Assembly: GCA_963727245.1 (NCBI GenBank)
Contig: CAVSFO010000012.1
Span: forward strand, 124,001 to 188,000
Source of the DNA: JBKQVT01 sp963727245
Lineage (GTDB): Bacteria; Planctomycetota; Planctomycetia; Pirellulales; Thermoguttaceae
Length of the DNA stretch: 64,000 bases
Reading direction: 5' to 3'
The translations under genes and the position numbers were made by a program. Of the stretch, positions 17,080 to 25,717 are shown piece by piece (the stretch's first letter is position 1; each line of letters opens with the position of its first letter). The notes under the pieces were generated by a model, which ran no database searches, had not been told where the DNA came from, and saw only the letters and a program-made list of their open reading frames with translations.

Positions 17080-19483
17080 GAGTTGGCCCAACTTCGACTC
17101 GTACAAGTCGCTTTCCGCCAACGAGGTCGCAGAACTGGCGGCGCGAGTGGCCGAATTGACCAAGGCGGGCATGCCGCTGGGCGAAGGGCTGCGGGCGATG
17201 GCCGGCGAGTTGCCGGGGCGCAGGCTGCCGCGCACCGTCCGCCGGCTGGCCGACCGCTGCGACGCCGGCGACGACGTGGCCGCCGCCATGGGGTCGCAGG
17301 GCGGGCGGATCGCCGCGCCACTGCCCGCCTTGATGCTGGCCGGCGTCCGCACGGGGCGGCTGGCCGAGGTGTTGGAAGCCTACGTCGACCTGGAGCGGGG
17401 CCGCGGCGAACTCCGCCGCCGCCTCTGGCGGGCGCTGGCCTATCCGCTGGTGTTGCTGGTCATGCTGGCCGGCATGGCGCTGGTCACGAGCGTCTTCCTC
17501 GTCCCTGCCCTGAAGGACCTCTTGACCACCGCCAGAATCAATGTGTTCGAGTTCTGGTCCGCCAGCTACACCGCGCTGCCGCTTTCGACGAAACCGTTTC
17601 TGGCGGCGATCGCGCCGGTGGCGTGGATCCTGTCGGCCCTGGCGGTGGCGGGCGTGGCGGCGGCCGTGCTGGCGCGGTGGACGGCGGGGCCGGCCTGGCT
17701 GGCGGAATTGCTGCAAGCGATGCCGTTGGTGGGACCGCTCCTGCGACTGGGCCGCTGGACGCGATTCTCGCGGCTGATGAGCGTGCTGCTGGAATACCAG
17801 GTCCCCTTGCCCGAGGCTTTGCGGCTGACGGCGGCTGGCCTGGGCAACGGGTATCTTGGCCGGGCTTGCCGGCGGGTGGCCGCGGAGGTCGAGGCGGGCC
17901 GGCCGCTGGCCGAGAGCATGCAGCAGCGGCCGCAGTTCCCCGCCAGCATCATCCCCCTGCTGGAATGGGGCCAGCGGACGCCGGCCTTGGCCGAGGCCTT
18001 CCGGGCCGCCGCCGAAATGTACCAACGGCTGGCGCTCGTCCAGGCGACGCTGGTCGAGTCCCTCCTGCTGCCGATCACGCTGCTGGTCATCATGGGGTTC
18101 GTCGGCATCTTCGTCTCGGCGATCACGGTGCCGATGCTCCTTCTCTATGATTCCTTGTATGAGCTCAGCTACGCGTTCTCCGGCCGAGGAGGAGGACTCA
18201 CCGAATTGGTCACGTGGTCGCAGGGGTTCGCCTCCGCCGCGGGCGTCGCGGGACCGATCCTGCTGGGAATTGCCATCCTGGTGGCCCAGCGATGGATCGC
18301 CGGAAGCCGTCGCTATCACGATGACCCGATCAACGTGGCGATCGGCATGACGGGCTGGATCCTGATTGTGGTGGGAGTGGGAGTTCTCGGCGTCGTGCTG
18401 GTCGGCCAGTTGGCCATCTATTGGCTGCCGTGGGGGCTCCTGGGGCTTTTCGTGCTCATCGCGGCACTGCGGAAGCAGCGTGCCAGGCAGCAAGACGCCT
18501 TGCTCTGGGCGCTGGTGGCGTCGGCCGAGCACGGCCTGCCCTTGACGCCTGCCATCCGCGCCTTCGCCCTGGAGCCCGGGGGCCGGAGGGACGCCCGCCG
18601 CGCCGGCCGCCTGGCCGCCATGCTGACCGAGGGCATGTCCTTGCCCGATGCCCTGGAGCGGTCACCGGGGCTGTTGCCGCCCCATGTCCTGCCCCTGGTG
18701 CGCATCGGTTGCGAGTCGGGGGCGTTGGCGCCGGCCTTGCGGCAGGCGGCCGCGACGCGCAACGCCTACGAACTGGCCTGGATGTCGTTGCTGGGCAAGC
18801 TCGGCTACCTCTGCCTGGTGCCCGCCATCGCGTTGCTGGTCTTCGCATTTCTGGCTTGGTGGATCTTTCCGGAGTTCGCCAGGATCTTCCAGGGTTTTGG
18901 GGCTCCGTTGCCCCGCCCGACGCAGTGGGCGTTCGCCTGCGTGGGCGATTGCTTCCTATTGTGGTGCCTTCCGGCGCTATTGCTGCTGGGCCTCTTGCTT
19001 TACGCGGTCGCTCGCTATCTGGGCTGGCTGCACTGGGACCTGCCGGGGTTGGGCAGCCTGGCGCACCGCCACGATTCGGCCGCCATCCTCGACGGCCTGG
19101 CGCTGGCCGCCGCGCACGACCGGCCCGTGCTCCAGGGCATCCAAGCGCTGGCCGAATCGTCTCCCAAGCGGGCCGTCCGCCGCGGGCTGCGGGGGGCCGC
19201 CGCCGAGGTGGACTCCGGCGGCGATTGGTGCGAGGGCCTCTTCCACCACGGATTGATCGGCCGTGCCGACCGCGCCATCCTGCAAGCCGCCCAGCGGCTG
19301 GGCAATCTCCCCTGGGCGCTGCGGGAAATGGCCGACAGCAACCGCCGCCGCCTGGCCTACCGCGTGCAGGCCCTGTTGCAGATGTGTTTTCCGCTGGCGG
19401 TGTTCGTCTATGGCGCGATCGTGGCTTTCCTCGCGGTCGCCGTTTTCTTGCCCCTGACGGCCTTGGTCTACAAACTATCATGA
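17072..19483 (+). CDS. Double GspF fusion protein (platform proteins 4+5)
   Basis: 803 aa from GTG 17072 (GAGGAG upstream). Residues ~1-365 are a close paralogue of gspF2 (SWPNFDSYKSLSANEVAELAA). Residues ~390-803 are a close paralogue of gspF3, including its extra N-terminal helices and the motif LPPHVLPLVRIGCESGAL. The junction (about residues 365-400, LYDSLYELSYAFSGRGGG) is not simple read-through of the intergenic region seen between gspF2 and gspF3. A true fusion is likely, though an indel at a former stop is possible. Typical GspF is about 400 aa; this is twice that length. Confidence 0.8.
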   Translation: MKLSWPNFDSYKSLSANEVAELAARVAELTKAGMPLGEGLRAMAGELPGRRLPRTVRRLADRCDAGDDVAAAMGSQGGRIAAPLPALMLAGVRTGRLAEVLEAYVDLERGRGELRRRLWRALAYPLVLLVMLAGMALVTSVFLVPALKDLLTTARINVFEFWSASYTALPLSTKPFLAAIAPVAWILSALAVAGVAAAVLARWTAGPAWLAELLQAMPLVGPLLRLGRWTRFSRLMSVLLEYQVPLPEALRLTAAGLGNGYLGRACRRVAAEVEAGRPLAESMQQRPQFPASIIPLLEWGQRTPALAEAFRAAAEMYQRLALVQATLVESLLLPITLLVIMGFVGIFVSAITVPMLLLYDSLYELSYAFSGRGGGLTELVTWSQGFASAAGVAGPILLGIAILVAQRWIAGSRRYHDDPINVAIGMTGWILIVVGVGVLGVVLVGQLAIYWLPWGLLGLFVLIAALRKQRARQQDALLWALVASAEHGLPLTPAIRAFALEPGGRRDARRAGRLAAMLTEGMSLPDALERSPGLLPPHVLPLVRIGCESGALAPALRQAAATRNAYELAWMSLLGKLGYLCLVPAIALLVFAFLAWWIFPEFARIFQGFGAPLPRPTQWAFACVGDCFLLWCLPALLLLGLLLYAVARYLGWLHWDLPGLGSLAHRHDSAAILDGLALAAAHDRPVLQGIQALAESSPKRAVRRGLRGAAAEVDSGGDWCEGLFHHGLIGRADRAILQAAQRLGNLPWALREMADSNRRRLAYRVQALLQMCFPLAVFVYGAIVAFLAVAVFLPLTALVYKLS

Positions 19484-19660
19484 AAACGTTAAGCGTACCC
19501 AGGGGACTGTCCCGATTTTCGCAAGTGTGCCACTGGCTCTGCCAGTGCCGCCGTGGGACTGGTCGCCCAAAGCACTGGCGTAGCCAGTGGCACCCGAGGT
19601 CTGATCGCGGTCGCCGTTTTCTTGCCCCTGACGGCCTTGGTCTACAAACTATCATGAAAA
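19431..19660 (+). repeat. Palindrome flanked by 56-bp duplication of gene end
   Basis: Bases 19431-19486 (the last 18 codons of the GspF fusion, its stop and the ATGAAAA of the next gene) recur at 19605-19660. Between them lies a hybrid palindrome (GGGGACTGTCCCGATTTTCGC joined to GTGCCACTGGC...CCAGTGGCAC, about 19500-19594). The duplication lets both the upstream stop and the downstream start survive the insertion. Confidence 0.9.
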
Positions 19661-20121
19661 TGTCTCGGCGTGGAATGGCGTTGCTGGAAGTGATTACCGC
19701 GGCCGCCCTGTTGGCGGTAATCCTGACGATCTGCCTGCAAATGACCGGCGTCGCCGCCGCCCAGCGGCGGGCCGTCCGGCAGCGGCAGGCGGCCACGCTG
19801 GAACTGGCCAACGTCCTGGAACGGCTGGCCGCCAGGCCGTGGAACGAACTCAGCCCAGAACAGGCCCGCCGCGAGCGGCTCTCCCCGGCGGCCGCCGCGC
19901 TGCTGCCGGGGGCGGAATTGCACGTCGAGATCGCCCCCGTGCCGGGCACTCCGGAGGCCAGGCGCATCACCGCCTCGCTCCGCTGGCAAGGCCCCTACGC
20001 GGCGCCGCCGCCGGCGCTGAGCTTGAGCGCCTGGCGATATCGGGCGGCCGCGGCGGCCGGCAGTGCGCGAACCGAGAATACCCCTTCCCAAACCCCCGCG
20101 CTGGCGGTGAGGCTCCCATGA
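19654..20121 (+). CDS. Prepilin-like pseudopilin (GspI/GspH type)
   Basis: 155 aa from ATG 19654, the second copy of a duplicated start region. The N-terminus MKMSRRGMALLEVITAAALL is a class III signal: basic leader, Gly-Met cleavage site, Glu at position 5 of the mature protein, then a hydrophobic helix (VILTICLQMTGVA). The remaining ~110 residues are polar and Ala/Pro-rich. It overlaps the next gene by ATGA. Minor pseudopilins of this size cap the type II secretion pseudopilus; exact GspH/I/J identity cannot be fixed from motif alone. Confidence 0.75.
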   Translation: MKMSRRGMALLEVITAAALLAVILTICLQMTGVAAAQRRAVRQRQAATLELANVLERLAARPWNELSPEQARRERLSPAAAALLPGAELHVEIAPVPGTPEARRITASLRWQGPYAAPPPALSLSAWRYRAAAAAGSARTENTPSQTPALAVRLP

Positions 20122-20621
20122 AAAATCGACGTGCATTCACCCTGCTGGAAATGGTGGTCGCGATGACCGTCGCGGCGGTCCTGATGGGAATCTGCACCGG
20201 CATCCTCTGCTTGCTCCTGCAAGCCGAGCATCGAGGCCGCGACGACCTCCACCAGGGCATGTCCATGGGGCGGCTGGCCGAACAGTTCCGCGACGACGTT
20301 CATGCGGCCGCCGCCGGGCCCCCGCAGAAGCACGCGGACAAGCATGGCTGGCAGTTCCGACTTCCGCCCGACCGGATCGTGGTCTATGAGGTCAAGCCGG
20401 GCATGGTGATTCGCAGCGAGCGGGTCGGCGGGGCCCTGCGGCGACAGGAATCCTACGAGTTGCCGGACCAGAGCACGGCCGCCATCGAGGTCTCGCCGGA
20501 CGCGCGGCCGGCGGTGGCCTGTTTGCTGCTGGGCCCGCCCGGCGGAAGGCAGCTTCGCGTGGAGGCGATCTTCGGTCGCGATTACCGTTTTGCCAAGACG
20601 CCGGGCGGGAGGAAACCATGA
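20118..20621 (+). CDS. Prepilin-like pseudopilin (GspJ-like)
   Basis: 167 aa, start coupled to the upstream stop (ATGA). MKNRRAFTLLEMVVAMTVAA is a textbook prepilin peptidase site (A-F cleavage, Glu+5) followed by a transmembrane helix with leucine-rich end (GILCLLLQAEHRGRDDL). The C-terminal domain (FRDDVHAAAAGPP, RIVVYEVKPG) fits GspJ-like minor pseudopilins. The next gene overlaps again by ATGA, so the three genes are probably translated as a coupled set. Confidence 0.75.
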   Translation: MKNRRAFTLLEMVVAMTVAAVLMGICTGILCLLLQAEHRGRDDLHQGMSMGRLAEQFRDDVHAAAAGPPQKHADKHGWQFRLPPDRIVVYEVKPGMVIRSERVGGALRRQESYELPDQSTAAIEVSPDARPAVACLLLGPPGGRQLRVEAIFGRDYRFAKTPGGRKP

Positions 20622-21016
20622 TGAGCGATCACAAGTGCCAGCGCCGGCGCGGGGTAGTCATGGTCATGGTGATCGTTTGCCTCGTCGTGGCGACCGTGGT
20701 CTGCGGGCTGTTGCTGAAGACGGCGGTCCTGGCCCGCGAGTCGGCCGACGCCCAGCACCACCGCGTGCAGGCCCGCTGGCTGGCGGAATCGGGCATCGAG
20801 CGGGCGGCCGCCCGGCTGGCGCAGGATGCCCGCTACAGCGGCGAAACGTGGACGCTGCCCGCCGCCGAGTTGCCCCACGGCGGGCTGGTGCGGATTGCGG
20901 TCGAGAGTCCGCGCGGCCGGGCCGGCGCCCGCCTGGTCCGCGTCGAGGCCCGCTATCCCGACGATCCATTGCACGGATGCCGATATACGAAAGAAGTTGT
21001 GGTAGAGATACGTTGA
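20618..21016 (+). CDS. PilX/GspK-like pilus assembly protein
   Basis: 132 aa from the overlapping ATGATG at 20618. A basic leader (KCQRRRG) is followed by a helix VVMVMVIVCLVVATVVCGLLL and then RWLAESGIERAAARL. The 'AESGIERA' signature is typical of PilX_N and GspK N-termini, where a Glu-poor prepilin helix leads into an amphipathic helix. It is much shorter than full GspK (about 300 aa), so it is a minimal version. Last of the coupled pseudopilin set. Confidence 0.7.
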   Translation: MMSDHKCQRRRGVVMVMVIVCLVVATVVCGLLLKTAVLARESADAQHHRVQARWLAESGIERAAARLAQDARYSGETWTLPAAELPHGGLVRIAVESPRGRAGARLVRVEARYPDDPLHGCRYTKEVVVEIR

Positions 21017-21027
21017 CAGTAACCTGA

Positions 21028-21124
21028 GGGAAAAAGGTGACAGGCACCATTTGTGCGAAGCACCCGTAGGGCGGGCACCGGCCGAAGGCTGGTCCCGGCA
21101 AATGGTGCCTGTCACCTTTTTCCC
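21028..21124. repeat. Palindromic element, 'TGACAGGCACC' family
   Basis: Arms GGGAAAAAGGTGACAGGCACC... and its complement (26 bp each) enclose about 45 bp with CACCCGTAGGGCGGGCACCGG. It sits between the PilX-like gene and the DUF1559 gene. The centre resembles that of the element at 12910. Confidence 0.85.
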
Positions 21125-21164
21125 AGAGTCCCGCAAGGTCATTTTGAACTTTAGGAGCGTATTT

Positions 21165-22244
21165 ATGAAAACCATCATGCGTCGCGGATTTGCCCCGGGC
21201 CGAAGGGGACAGCCCCATTTTCGCAGGCTTCGCCGCGAAAATCGGGACAGTCCCCGTGAACGTTTCATGCGTCGCGGATTTACCCTCATCGAGCTGTTGG
21301 TGGTGATCACCATCATCGGCGTCTTGATCGGCATGGCGTTGCCGGCGTTGCAAGCGACGCGGGAAGCGGCCCACCGCCTCACCTGCATCAACCACCTCAG
21401 CCGCATCGGCCTGGCCCTGCAGAATTACGAGTCGGCCCAGGAGGTGTTGCCGCCCGGCACCATTGACGCCAAGGGCCCGATCCACAGCGTGCCGCAGGGC
21501 GATCACATGGGCTGGTTGGTGCAGTTGCTCCCCTACGTCGAAGAGGGCAACACCTTCAAACACGTCGACTTTGCCGGCGGGGCTTACAGCGACAAGAACG
21601 CCCCGCTGCGGGCCCTCTGCATCCCGTTGTTTACCTGCCCCTCGGCGCCTTGGGTCCGTTCAGCCACGCTCGCCAAGAGCGACTATGCCGGCTGCCATAA
21701 CGACGTGGAAGCGCCGATCAACGTCAACAACCACGGCGTGTTGTTCCTCAACAGCCATGTCAGCGCCCAGGACGTGACCAACGGCGCCGCCAACACGATT
21801 TACGTCGGGGAGAAACTCGCCGCGTCGGACGACCTGGGTTGGATGTCCGGCACCCGGGCCACGCTGCGCAATACGGGCAGCCCGTTGGACCACCCCATGG
21901 GCGCCACCACGAAGCTGGCGCTGGCCGCGAAGCTGGCGGCGGCTCCACAGGCGCCGGCGAAGAAGCCGCTGGGGGCCAGAAGGCCGAGGCCGGGCAAGAG
22001 GCCGGCGGCCGCTGAGAAACCGGCGGTGGCCGCGACGGCGCCGGCGCCACCGGCCCGGCCGGCGACTGCGTCCGATCTGCAGGTCGGCGGTTTCGGCTCC
22101 GCGCACCCGGCGGTATCCAATTTTCTCTTCGGCGACGGCGCCGTTCGTTCGCTCAACGACGACATCGATCTGAACCTGCTCGAGCAACTGGGCAACCGTG
22201 CCAGTGGCAAACTACTTACCGACGGTCCCACGCGGCAGCGATGA
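21165..22244 (+). CDS. DUF1559 prepilin-like protein with extended leader
   Basis: 359 aa from ATG 21165 (AGGAGCG upstream); the prepilin signal RRGFTLIELLVVITIIGVLI starts only at Met 21267, which has no SD. The 34-residue leader between them is coding translation of a palindrome and a duplicated MRRGF. The body is a DUF1559 domain (TCINHLSRIGLALQNYES, GEKLAASDDLGWMSGTR, FLFGDGAVRSLNDDID) with an inserted Ala/Pro/Lys-rich stretch at about residues 245-300. DUF1559 proteins are abundant in planctomycetes and resemble type II pseudopilins. The stop overlaps the next start (ATGA). Confidence 0.85.
   Translation: MKTIMRRGFAPGRRGQPHFRRLRRENRDSPRERFMRRGFTLIELLVVITIIGVLIGMALPALQATREAAHRLTCINHLSRIGLALQNYESAQEVLPPGTIDAKGPIHSVPQGDHMGWLVQLLPYVEEGNTFKHVDFAGGAYSDKNAPLRALCIPLFTCPSAPWVRSATLAKSDYAGCHNDVEAPINVNNHGVLFLNSHVSAQDVTNGAANTIYVGEKLAASDDLGWMSGTRATLRNTGSPLDHPMGATTKLALAAKLAAAPQAPAKKPLGARRPRPGKRPAAAEKPAVAATAPAPPARPATASDLQVGGFGSAHPAVSNFLFGDGAVRSLNDDIDLNLLEQLGNRASGKLLTDGPTRQR
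21175..21281 (+). repeat. Palindrome flanked by duplicated DUF1559 start
   Basis: The 17-bp sequence TCATGCGTCGCGGATTT occurs at 21175-21191 and 21265-21281. Between them is a palindrome of the GGGGACAG...CTGTCCCC / ATTTTCGC family (21205-21255). The insertion is in frame (90-bp offset), so translation from the upstream ribosome site crosses it. Confidence 0.9.
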
Positions 22245-22702
22245 CCAACAACCCGATGGACTCGCCGACAAACAATCCGACGCTCCCCGAGCCCGCCCGC
22301 GGCCGCACCTTTTCGCTGGCCACGATCTTGCTGCTGACGACCGTGGTCGCCGTCTTTTCGGCGGCGGGGCGAGGCTTCGCGATCCGCCCCAGGCCCAAGC
22401 CAGCGGCCGCCCGGGCGAACGCCTATGCTTATACTTATGGCCGCTTCCTACAACCAGATCCCGAGGAGATCGAGGAGGCGCGCGTCGTCGTGGGGGCCGC
22501 GATCGGGTTGATCGTCGGCGTGACCGTTGCCCTGCGGCGGCGGCGCTGGCTGCTGGGCCTGTTGCTGGCCGTGCTTGTGGCCGCTCCGGTCGGCGGGGCG
22601 GCGGCCGTGCTGCTGGCCGAGCCCGGCACCTTTCCCGTCGTGTTGGCCGGCTCGGCCGTGCTGCTGGCCTTGGGGGCCGCGGTGCGGATCTTCTCCCGCT
22701 AA
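22241..22702 (+). CDS. Small membrane protein, FSL type
   Basis: 153 aa, start overlapping the DUF1559 stop. An Asn/Pro-rich head is followed by TFSLATILLLTTVVAVFSA, the same FSL-helix pattern as the protein at 10970. Then come a Tyr-rich polar loop (AYAYTYGRF) and three further hydrophobic segments (VVVGAAIGLIVGVTVAL, LLGLLLAVLVAAPVGG, VVLAGSAVLLALGAAV). Last gene of the secretion-like operon; function unknown. Confidence 0.65.
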   Translation: MTNNPMDSPTNNPTLPEPARGRTFSLATILLLTTVVAVFSAAGRGFAIRPRPKPAAARANAYAYTYGRFLQPDPEEIEEARVVVGAAIGLIVGVTVALRRRRWLLGLLLAVLVAAPVGGAAAVLLAEPGTFPVVLAGSAVLLALGAAVRIFSR

Positions 22703-22714
22703 CCCGCGTCTCCC

Positions 22715-22852
22715 GGGTGGCCCCGATAGCTCTGCTATCGGGGCGGCGAAGCCGCAAGAGGGGCTTCAATAAGCTACGAACGCCTCTTGTGCCTGCGGCA
22801 CCCCGATAGCAAAGCTATCGGGGCCACCCGCGTCAGGCACGGGGTGCCTGAC
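22715..22852. repeat. Palindromic element, 'GGGTGGCC-CGATAGC' family, plus short palindrome
   Basis: 22715-22829 has arms GGGTGGCCCCGATAGC... and GCTATCGGGGCCACCC with central AAGAGG...CCTCTTG. It is followed at 22832-22852 by the perfect palindrome GTCAGGCAC-GGG-GTGCCTGAC. Sister copies of the first family are at 35223-35337, 48016-48132 and (partial) 49018-49081. It lies between convergent genes and could act as a bidirectional terminator (inference). Confidence 0.85.
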
Positions 22853-22860
22853 CTACGTTG

Positions 22861-24275
22861 CTACTCCTCGCTGCCCTTGACGACCGTCAGATCGATCGAC
22901 GATTGCCCGACCTTGTGGCTCTTCAGGTCCTCGACGGTCAACTGCAGCGTGTGCTTGCCGTTGTAGATCCGCTTCGGCAGGTGGAGGTCGTAGCCGATGA
23001 AGAAATCGTGCCGCGGGCTCTGGCAATACTCTTCGGTGTTGGGAAACTCGTGATCGGCAATCCGCTGGCCGCGGGCGTCGAAGATCTGGTAACTGCTGCG
23101 CAGCGCCGTGTGGAAGCCGCGCGGCGTGGGCTCGACCGTGTAGTTCTCCACCTCGGTGTAAAGGAGCACTTCCTGGTCGGGAGCGAACTCCGCCTTCTTG
23201 AAGGGCGTGATCGAGCCGAAACCTTGCACCGCCGTGCAGAAGGCCAGGTTGTGGACCACCAGCGGCGCCGTTTCGCCCAGCCGTGTCATGGCCTCGTCCA
23301 GGATGCGCTTGGTCTCGGCGGCCCGCCGCGTGGCGTCCGGCGTATGGTCCGTATCGAGCCAGGTGGCCAGGCCGTAGAGTTGCTTGGACCAGTAGTCTTG
23401 CGCGGCCGGGGCCGCCCCGGGGATCGGGCTGAGGGCCTCGTCGCGGCGGCCGGCCATCAGGTAGAGCATCCGCAGATAGGCCTGTTGGGACACCGCGGTG
23501 TCGCTCTTGGCCTCGCCTTTGGACTCCGCCTCCAACTGCTGAATCGCCGCCGCCAGGTGGGCTTGCCATTCGACCGGCGCGGCGGCAACGTACGACGCCT
23601 GGACCACCTTGCCGGTCGATCCGGCCGGGGGCGCGAGGAATCGGTTTTCCGGCGCTGCCCGCCGACACGAGGGCCACCGGCGCTGGAGGACCGATTGCCG
23701 CGGCGGCCGGGGAAGCCGGCGGGGCCGCGGCCGCAGCCCCGGCCGCGACGTTCGGAACCGCGACAAGCTGGAGCGACGGCGATGGGGCCGCCACGGGCAA
23801 GACCACCGGGGCCGGCGGCGTCTGGGTAGCGGCCGCCAGGGACGGTCCCGCCTGTGCAACCGCCGGCGCGATGCTGGCCGGGGCTGGACTTGTCCTGCTG
23901 CTGGGCCTGGTTCCGGTAGGCCACCGCCGCCTGGAATTGCTGCATCATCAGCGGCCAGAGGGCCGGATCGGTCTGTTTCAGATCGGCGATCAGTTGTTCC
24001 CGCGCCGCCGGGTCCAACGTGCCCATCTGCTGCAACTCGGCCATGATTTTTTGCAATGCCTGGGGATCGGGCCGGGAGGAATCGGCCGCCGCGGCCGGGG
24101 CCGTGGCCGCTGCCGCCGGGGTCGATGGCGGCGGCGGGCCGGCCGGCTTGGAATTGGCCGTCGACCAGGGCGACGTGGCGCAGCCGCTGAGCGCAGCCGC
24201 GGCCATCGCCATGACCGCCGCTGCCGGCAGCCAGCCCAAAACCGTGCCATGATACCGCGGAGCGAGGTGCTGCAT
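22861..24275 (-). CDS. Lipoprotein with C-terminal beta domain (two frameshifts)
   Basis: Start at ATG 24275 on the minus strand: MQHLAPRYHGTVLGWLPAAA leads to a lipobox LSGCA, so an envelope lipoprotein is predicted. Then an Ala/Pro linker, a helical segment (LQKIMAELQQMGTLDP), a second Ala/Pro-rich linker, a helical repeat-like section (YLRMLYLMAGRRDEALSPI) and a conserved C-terminal domain (QEVLLYTEVENYTVEPT, YDLHLPKRIYNG). Frame changes occur in CCCCGGCC near 23878-23885 and near 23645-23660. The C-terminal half is common in uncharacterised planctomycete proteins, to my recollection. Function unknown. Confidence 0.65.
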
Positions 24276-24353
24276 CCGTGCAATTACCGTCTCGACAAGT
24301 TCCCACAGAAGAGGGGGCAAAGGATAACGCAAACGCCCCCGCTTTGCAAGAGA

Positions 24354-24446
24354 GGTTATTTCGTTGGCGGGCAAGGGGGACAGTCCCATTTTCGCGGGCT
24401 CCGCCGCGAAAATCGGGACAGTCCCCTGGACGGCTCGGTTATTTCG
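24354..24446. repeat. Palindrome with duplicated holA stop region
   Basis: A palindrome GGGGGACAGTCCCATTTTCGCGGG...CGCGAAAATCGGGACAGTCCCC (24375-24426) is flanked by GGTTATTTCG at 24354-24363 and 24437-24446. The right copy contains the holA stop codon (TTA on the plus strand, 24439-24441). Confidence 0.75.
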
Positions 24447-25476
24447 CCGCTGGGGCGGCCAGGCGAAGGACGAGCCGCTCCAGGATATGGCGGGGGGGGA
24501 TGGTGCTATCACCCTTGAGGTCGAGATCGGCCTCCAGGAGCCACTGGTAGAGTTGCCCCCCCCGCTGGCGGCCCAGGCGGCGAAGCTGCCGCTCGGCCTT
24601 CTGCAACACGAAGGCGCGGATGCCGGCCTCCTCCAGGGCCTGCCGCAGGGCGATGCGGCGGCCGGCCGCCTCGGCCTGAAGGATCAGCCGCGTGGCTGCG
24701 GCCAGTCGGCGGAGCGACGCCGAAACTTGGGCCAACAGGCCGATGGGATTTTCGCCGGACACCAACAGCCGGTCGAGCTGCAGCATGGCCGCCGCCGTCT
24801 GGCCGTCCAGCGCGGCGTCGAGCATCTCCCAAGTCGTCTTGGCCCGCCAGCCGCCGACCATGCGGCCCACCATCTCCGGCGTGATCTTTCCCTCGCTGCC
24901 GGCCATCGGCGCCAGCTTGGCCAGTTCCTGGTCGATCAGTCCCAATTCCGGACCGATGGTCTCGACGATCATTTCCGCCGCCGCCAGCGGCAGCTCGACG
25001 CCGTGGGCCTGCTTGCACCAGCCGCCCAGCCAGCGGGCCAATTGGGCCGCCGGCGGGACGTTGCAGTCGATCGCCAGCCCCGCGGCGGCCACCGCCTTGA
25101 AAAGCCGCGTGTTGCTCGGCCAACTCGCGGTCTCCAGGGCCAGGACGCCGCTGCGGCTGGGGCGGGCGATGTAGTCTTCCAAGGCCGCCCGATGCCGGCT
25201 GATGAAATCCTCCGCATCTTCGACCACGATCAGCCGCTTGCCGCCGAACATGGCCACGGTGGCCAGCTCGTCGAGCACGTCGCGCAGCTCGGCCTTGGTC
25301 CCGTCGAACACGGTGAGCGAGAAGTCGGCCTCGTCGCCCTCCAGGGCCGCCCCGCGCAGCTTCAGCAGCGATTGCCGCCGCAGGAATGCATCGTCGCCGA
25401 AGACGACGCAGACGGGCTGGGCCGGGTATTTCTGCGGCTGGGCCAGATAATCGACGGCATGGAGTGCTTTGGCCAT
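24439..25476 (-). CDS. holA: DNA polymerase III delta subunit
   Basis: 345 aa from ATG 25476 (MAKALHAVDYLAQP); the longer upstream frame is low-complexity and rejected. HolA opens the beta sliding clamp during clamp loading. Family features seen: an N-terminal segment YPAQPVCVVFGDDAFLRRQ typical of DNA_pol3_delta, the GKRLIVVEDAEDF and SRSGVLALETASW segments of the AAA-like domain, and the C-terminal helical collar (LLAQVSASLRRLAAATRLI, ERQLRRLGRQRGGQLYQWLLEADLDLKG). Length matches the family (about 340 aa). No SD is visible. The gene stands alone, not with leuS or rlpB as in proteobacteria. Confidence 0.85.
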   Translation of the reverse strand: MAKALHAVDYLAQPQKYPAQPVCVVFGDDAFLRRQSLLKLRGAALEGDEADFSLTVFDGTKAELRDVLDELATVAMFGGKRLIVVEDAEDFISRHRAALEDYIARPSRSGVLALETASWPSNTRLFKAVAAAGLAIDCNVPPAAQLARWLGGWCKQAHGVELPLAAAEMIVETIGPELGLIDQELAKLAPMAGSEGKITPEMVGRMVGGWRAKTTWEMLDAALDGQTAAAMLQLDRLLVSGENPIGLLAQVSASLRRLAAATRLILQAEAAGRRIALRQALEEAGIRAFVLQKAERQLRRLGRQRGGQLYQWLLEADLDLKGDSTIPPRHILERLVLRLAAPAAK

Positions 25477-25582
25477 GAGGAATAGTATAAAGGCGGAAGG
25501 CGGAGGGCGGAAGGAGGAAGGAAGAAAAGAGAACAAGCCCGCACCGTGGGCCCGGGAGTCGGTCGTACGACAATCCGGCCAT

Positions 25583-25717
25583 TTCTCGCGCAGAGACGCA
25601 GAGGCGCAGAGGTACGAACATGGTGAAAGGGGAAAGGGATGCCCCGCCTACGGACGTTGATCTGCACTTCATTCCCTCTTCCTTTGCGTCCCTGCGTCTT
25701 TGCGCTCTGCGCGAGAA
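25583..25717. repeat. Palindrome, 'CGCAGAGACGCAGAGG' family
   Basis: TTCTCGCGCAGAGACGCAGAGG at 25583 pairs with the inverted, slightly diverged GCGTCTTTGCGCTCTGCGCGAGAA ending at 25717. This type of interspersed palindrome is frequent in environmental bacterial genomes. It is preceded by a purine-rich stretch (GGCGGAAGGCGGAGGGCGG, about 25490-25530). Confidence 0.75.

Noticed and set aside
16421..18532. 703-codon minus-strand open frame across the secretion operon
   Set aside because: Antisense to clear GspF genes; stays open because the 132-bp repeat is a multiple of three and the region is GC-rich. Composition is Arg/Gln/His-rich noise.
11642..22702. Complete type II secretion system
   Set aside because: No GspD secretin, GspG major pseudopilin, GspC, GspL/M or prepilin peptidase is visible, so only a partial machine can be claimed.
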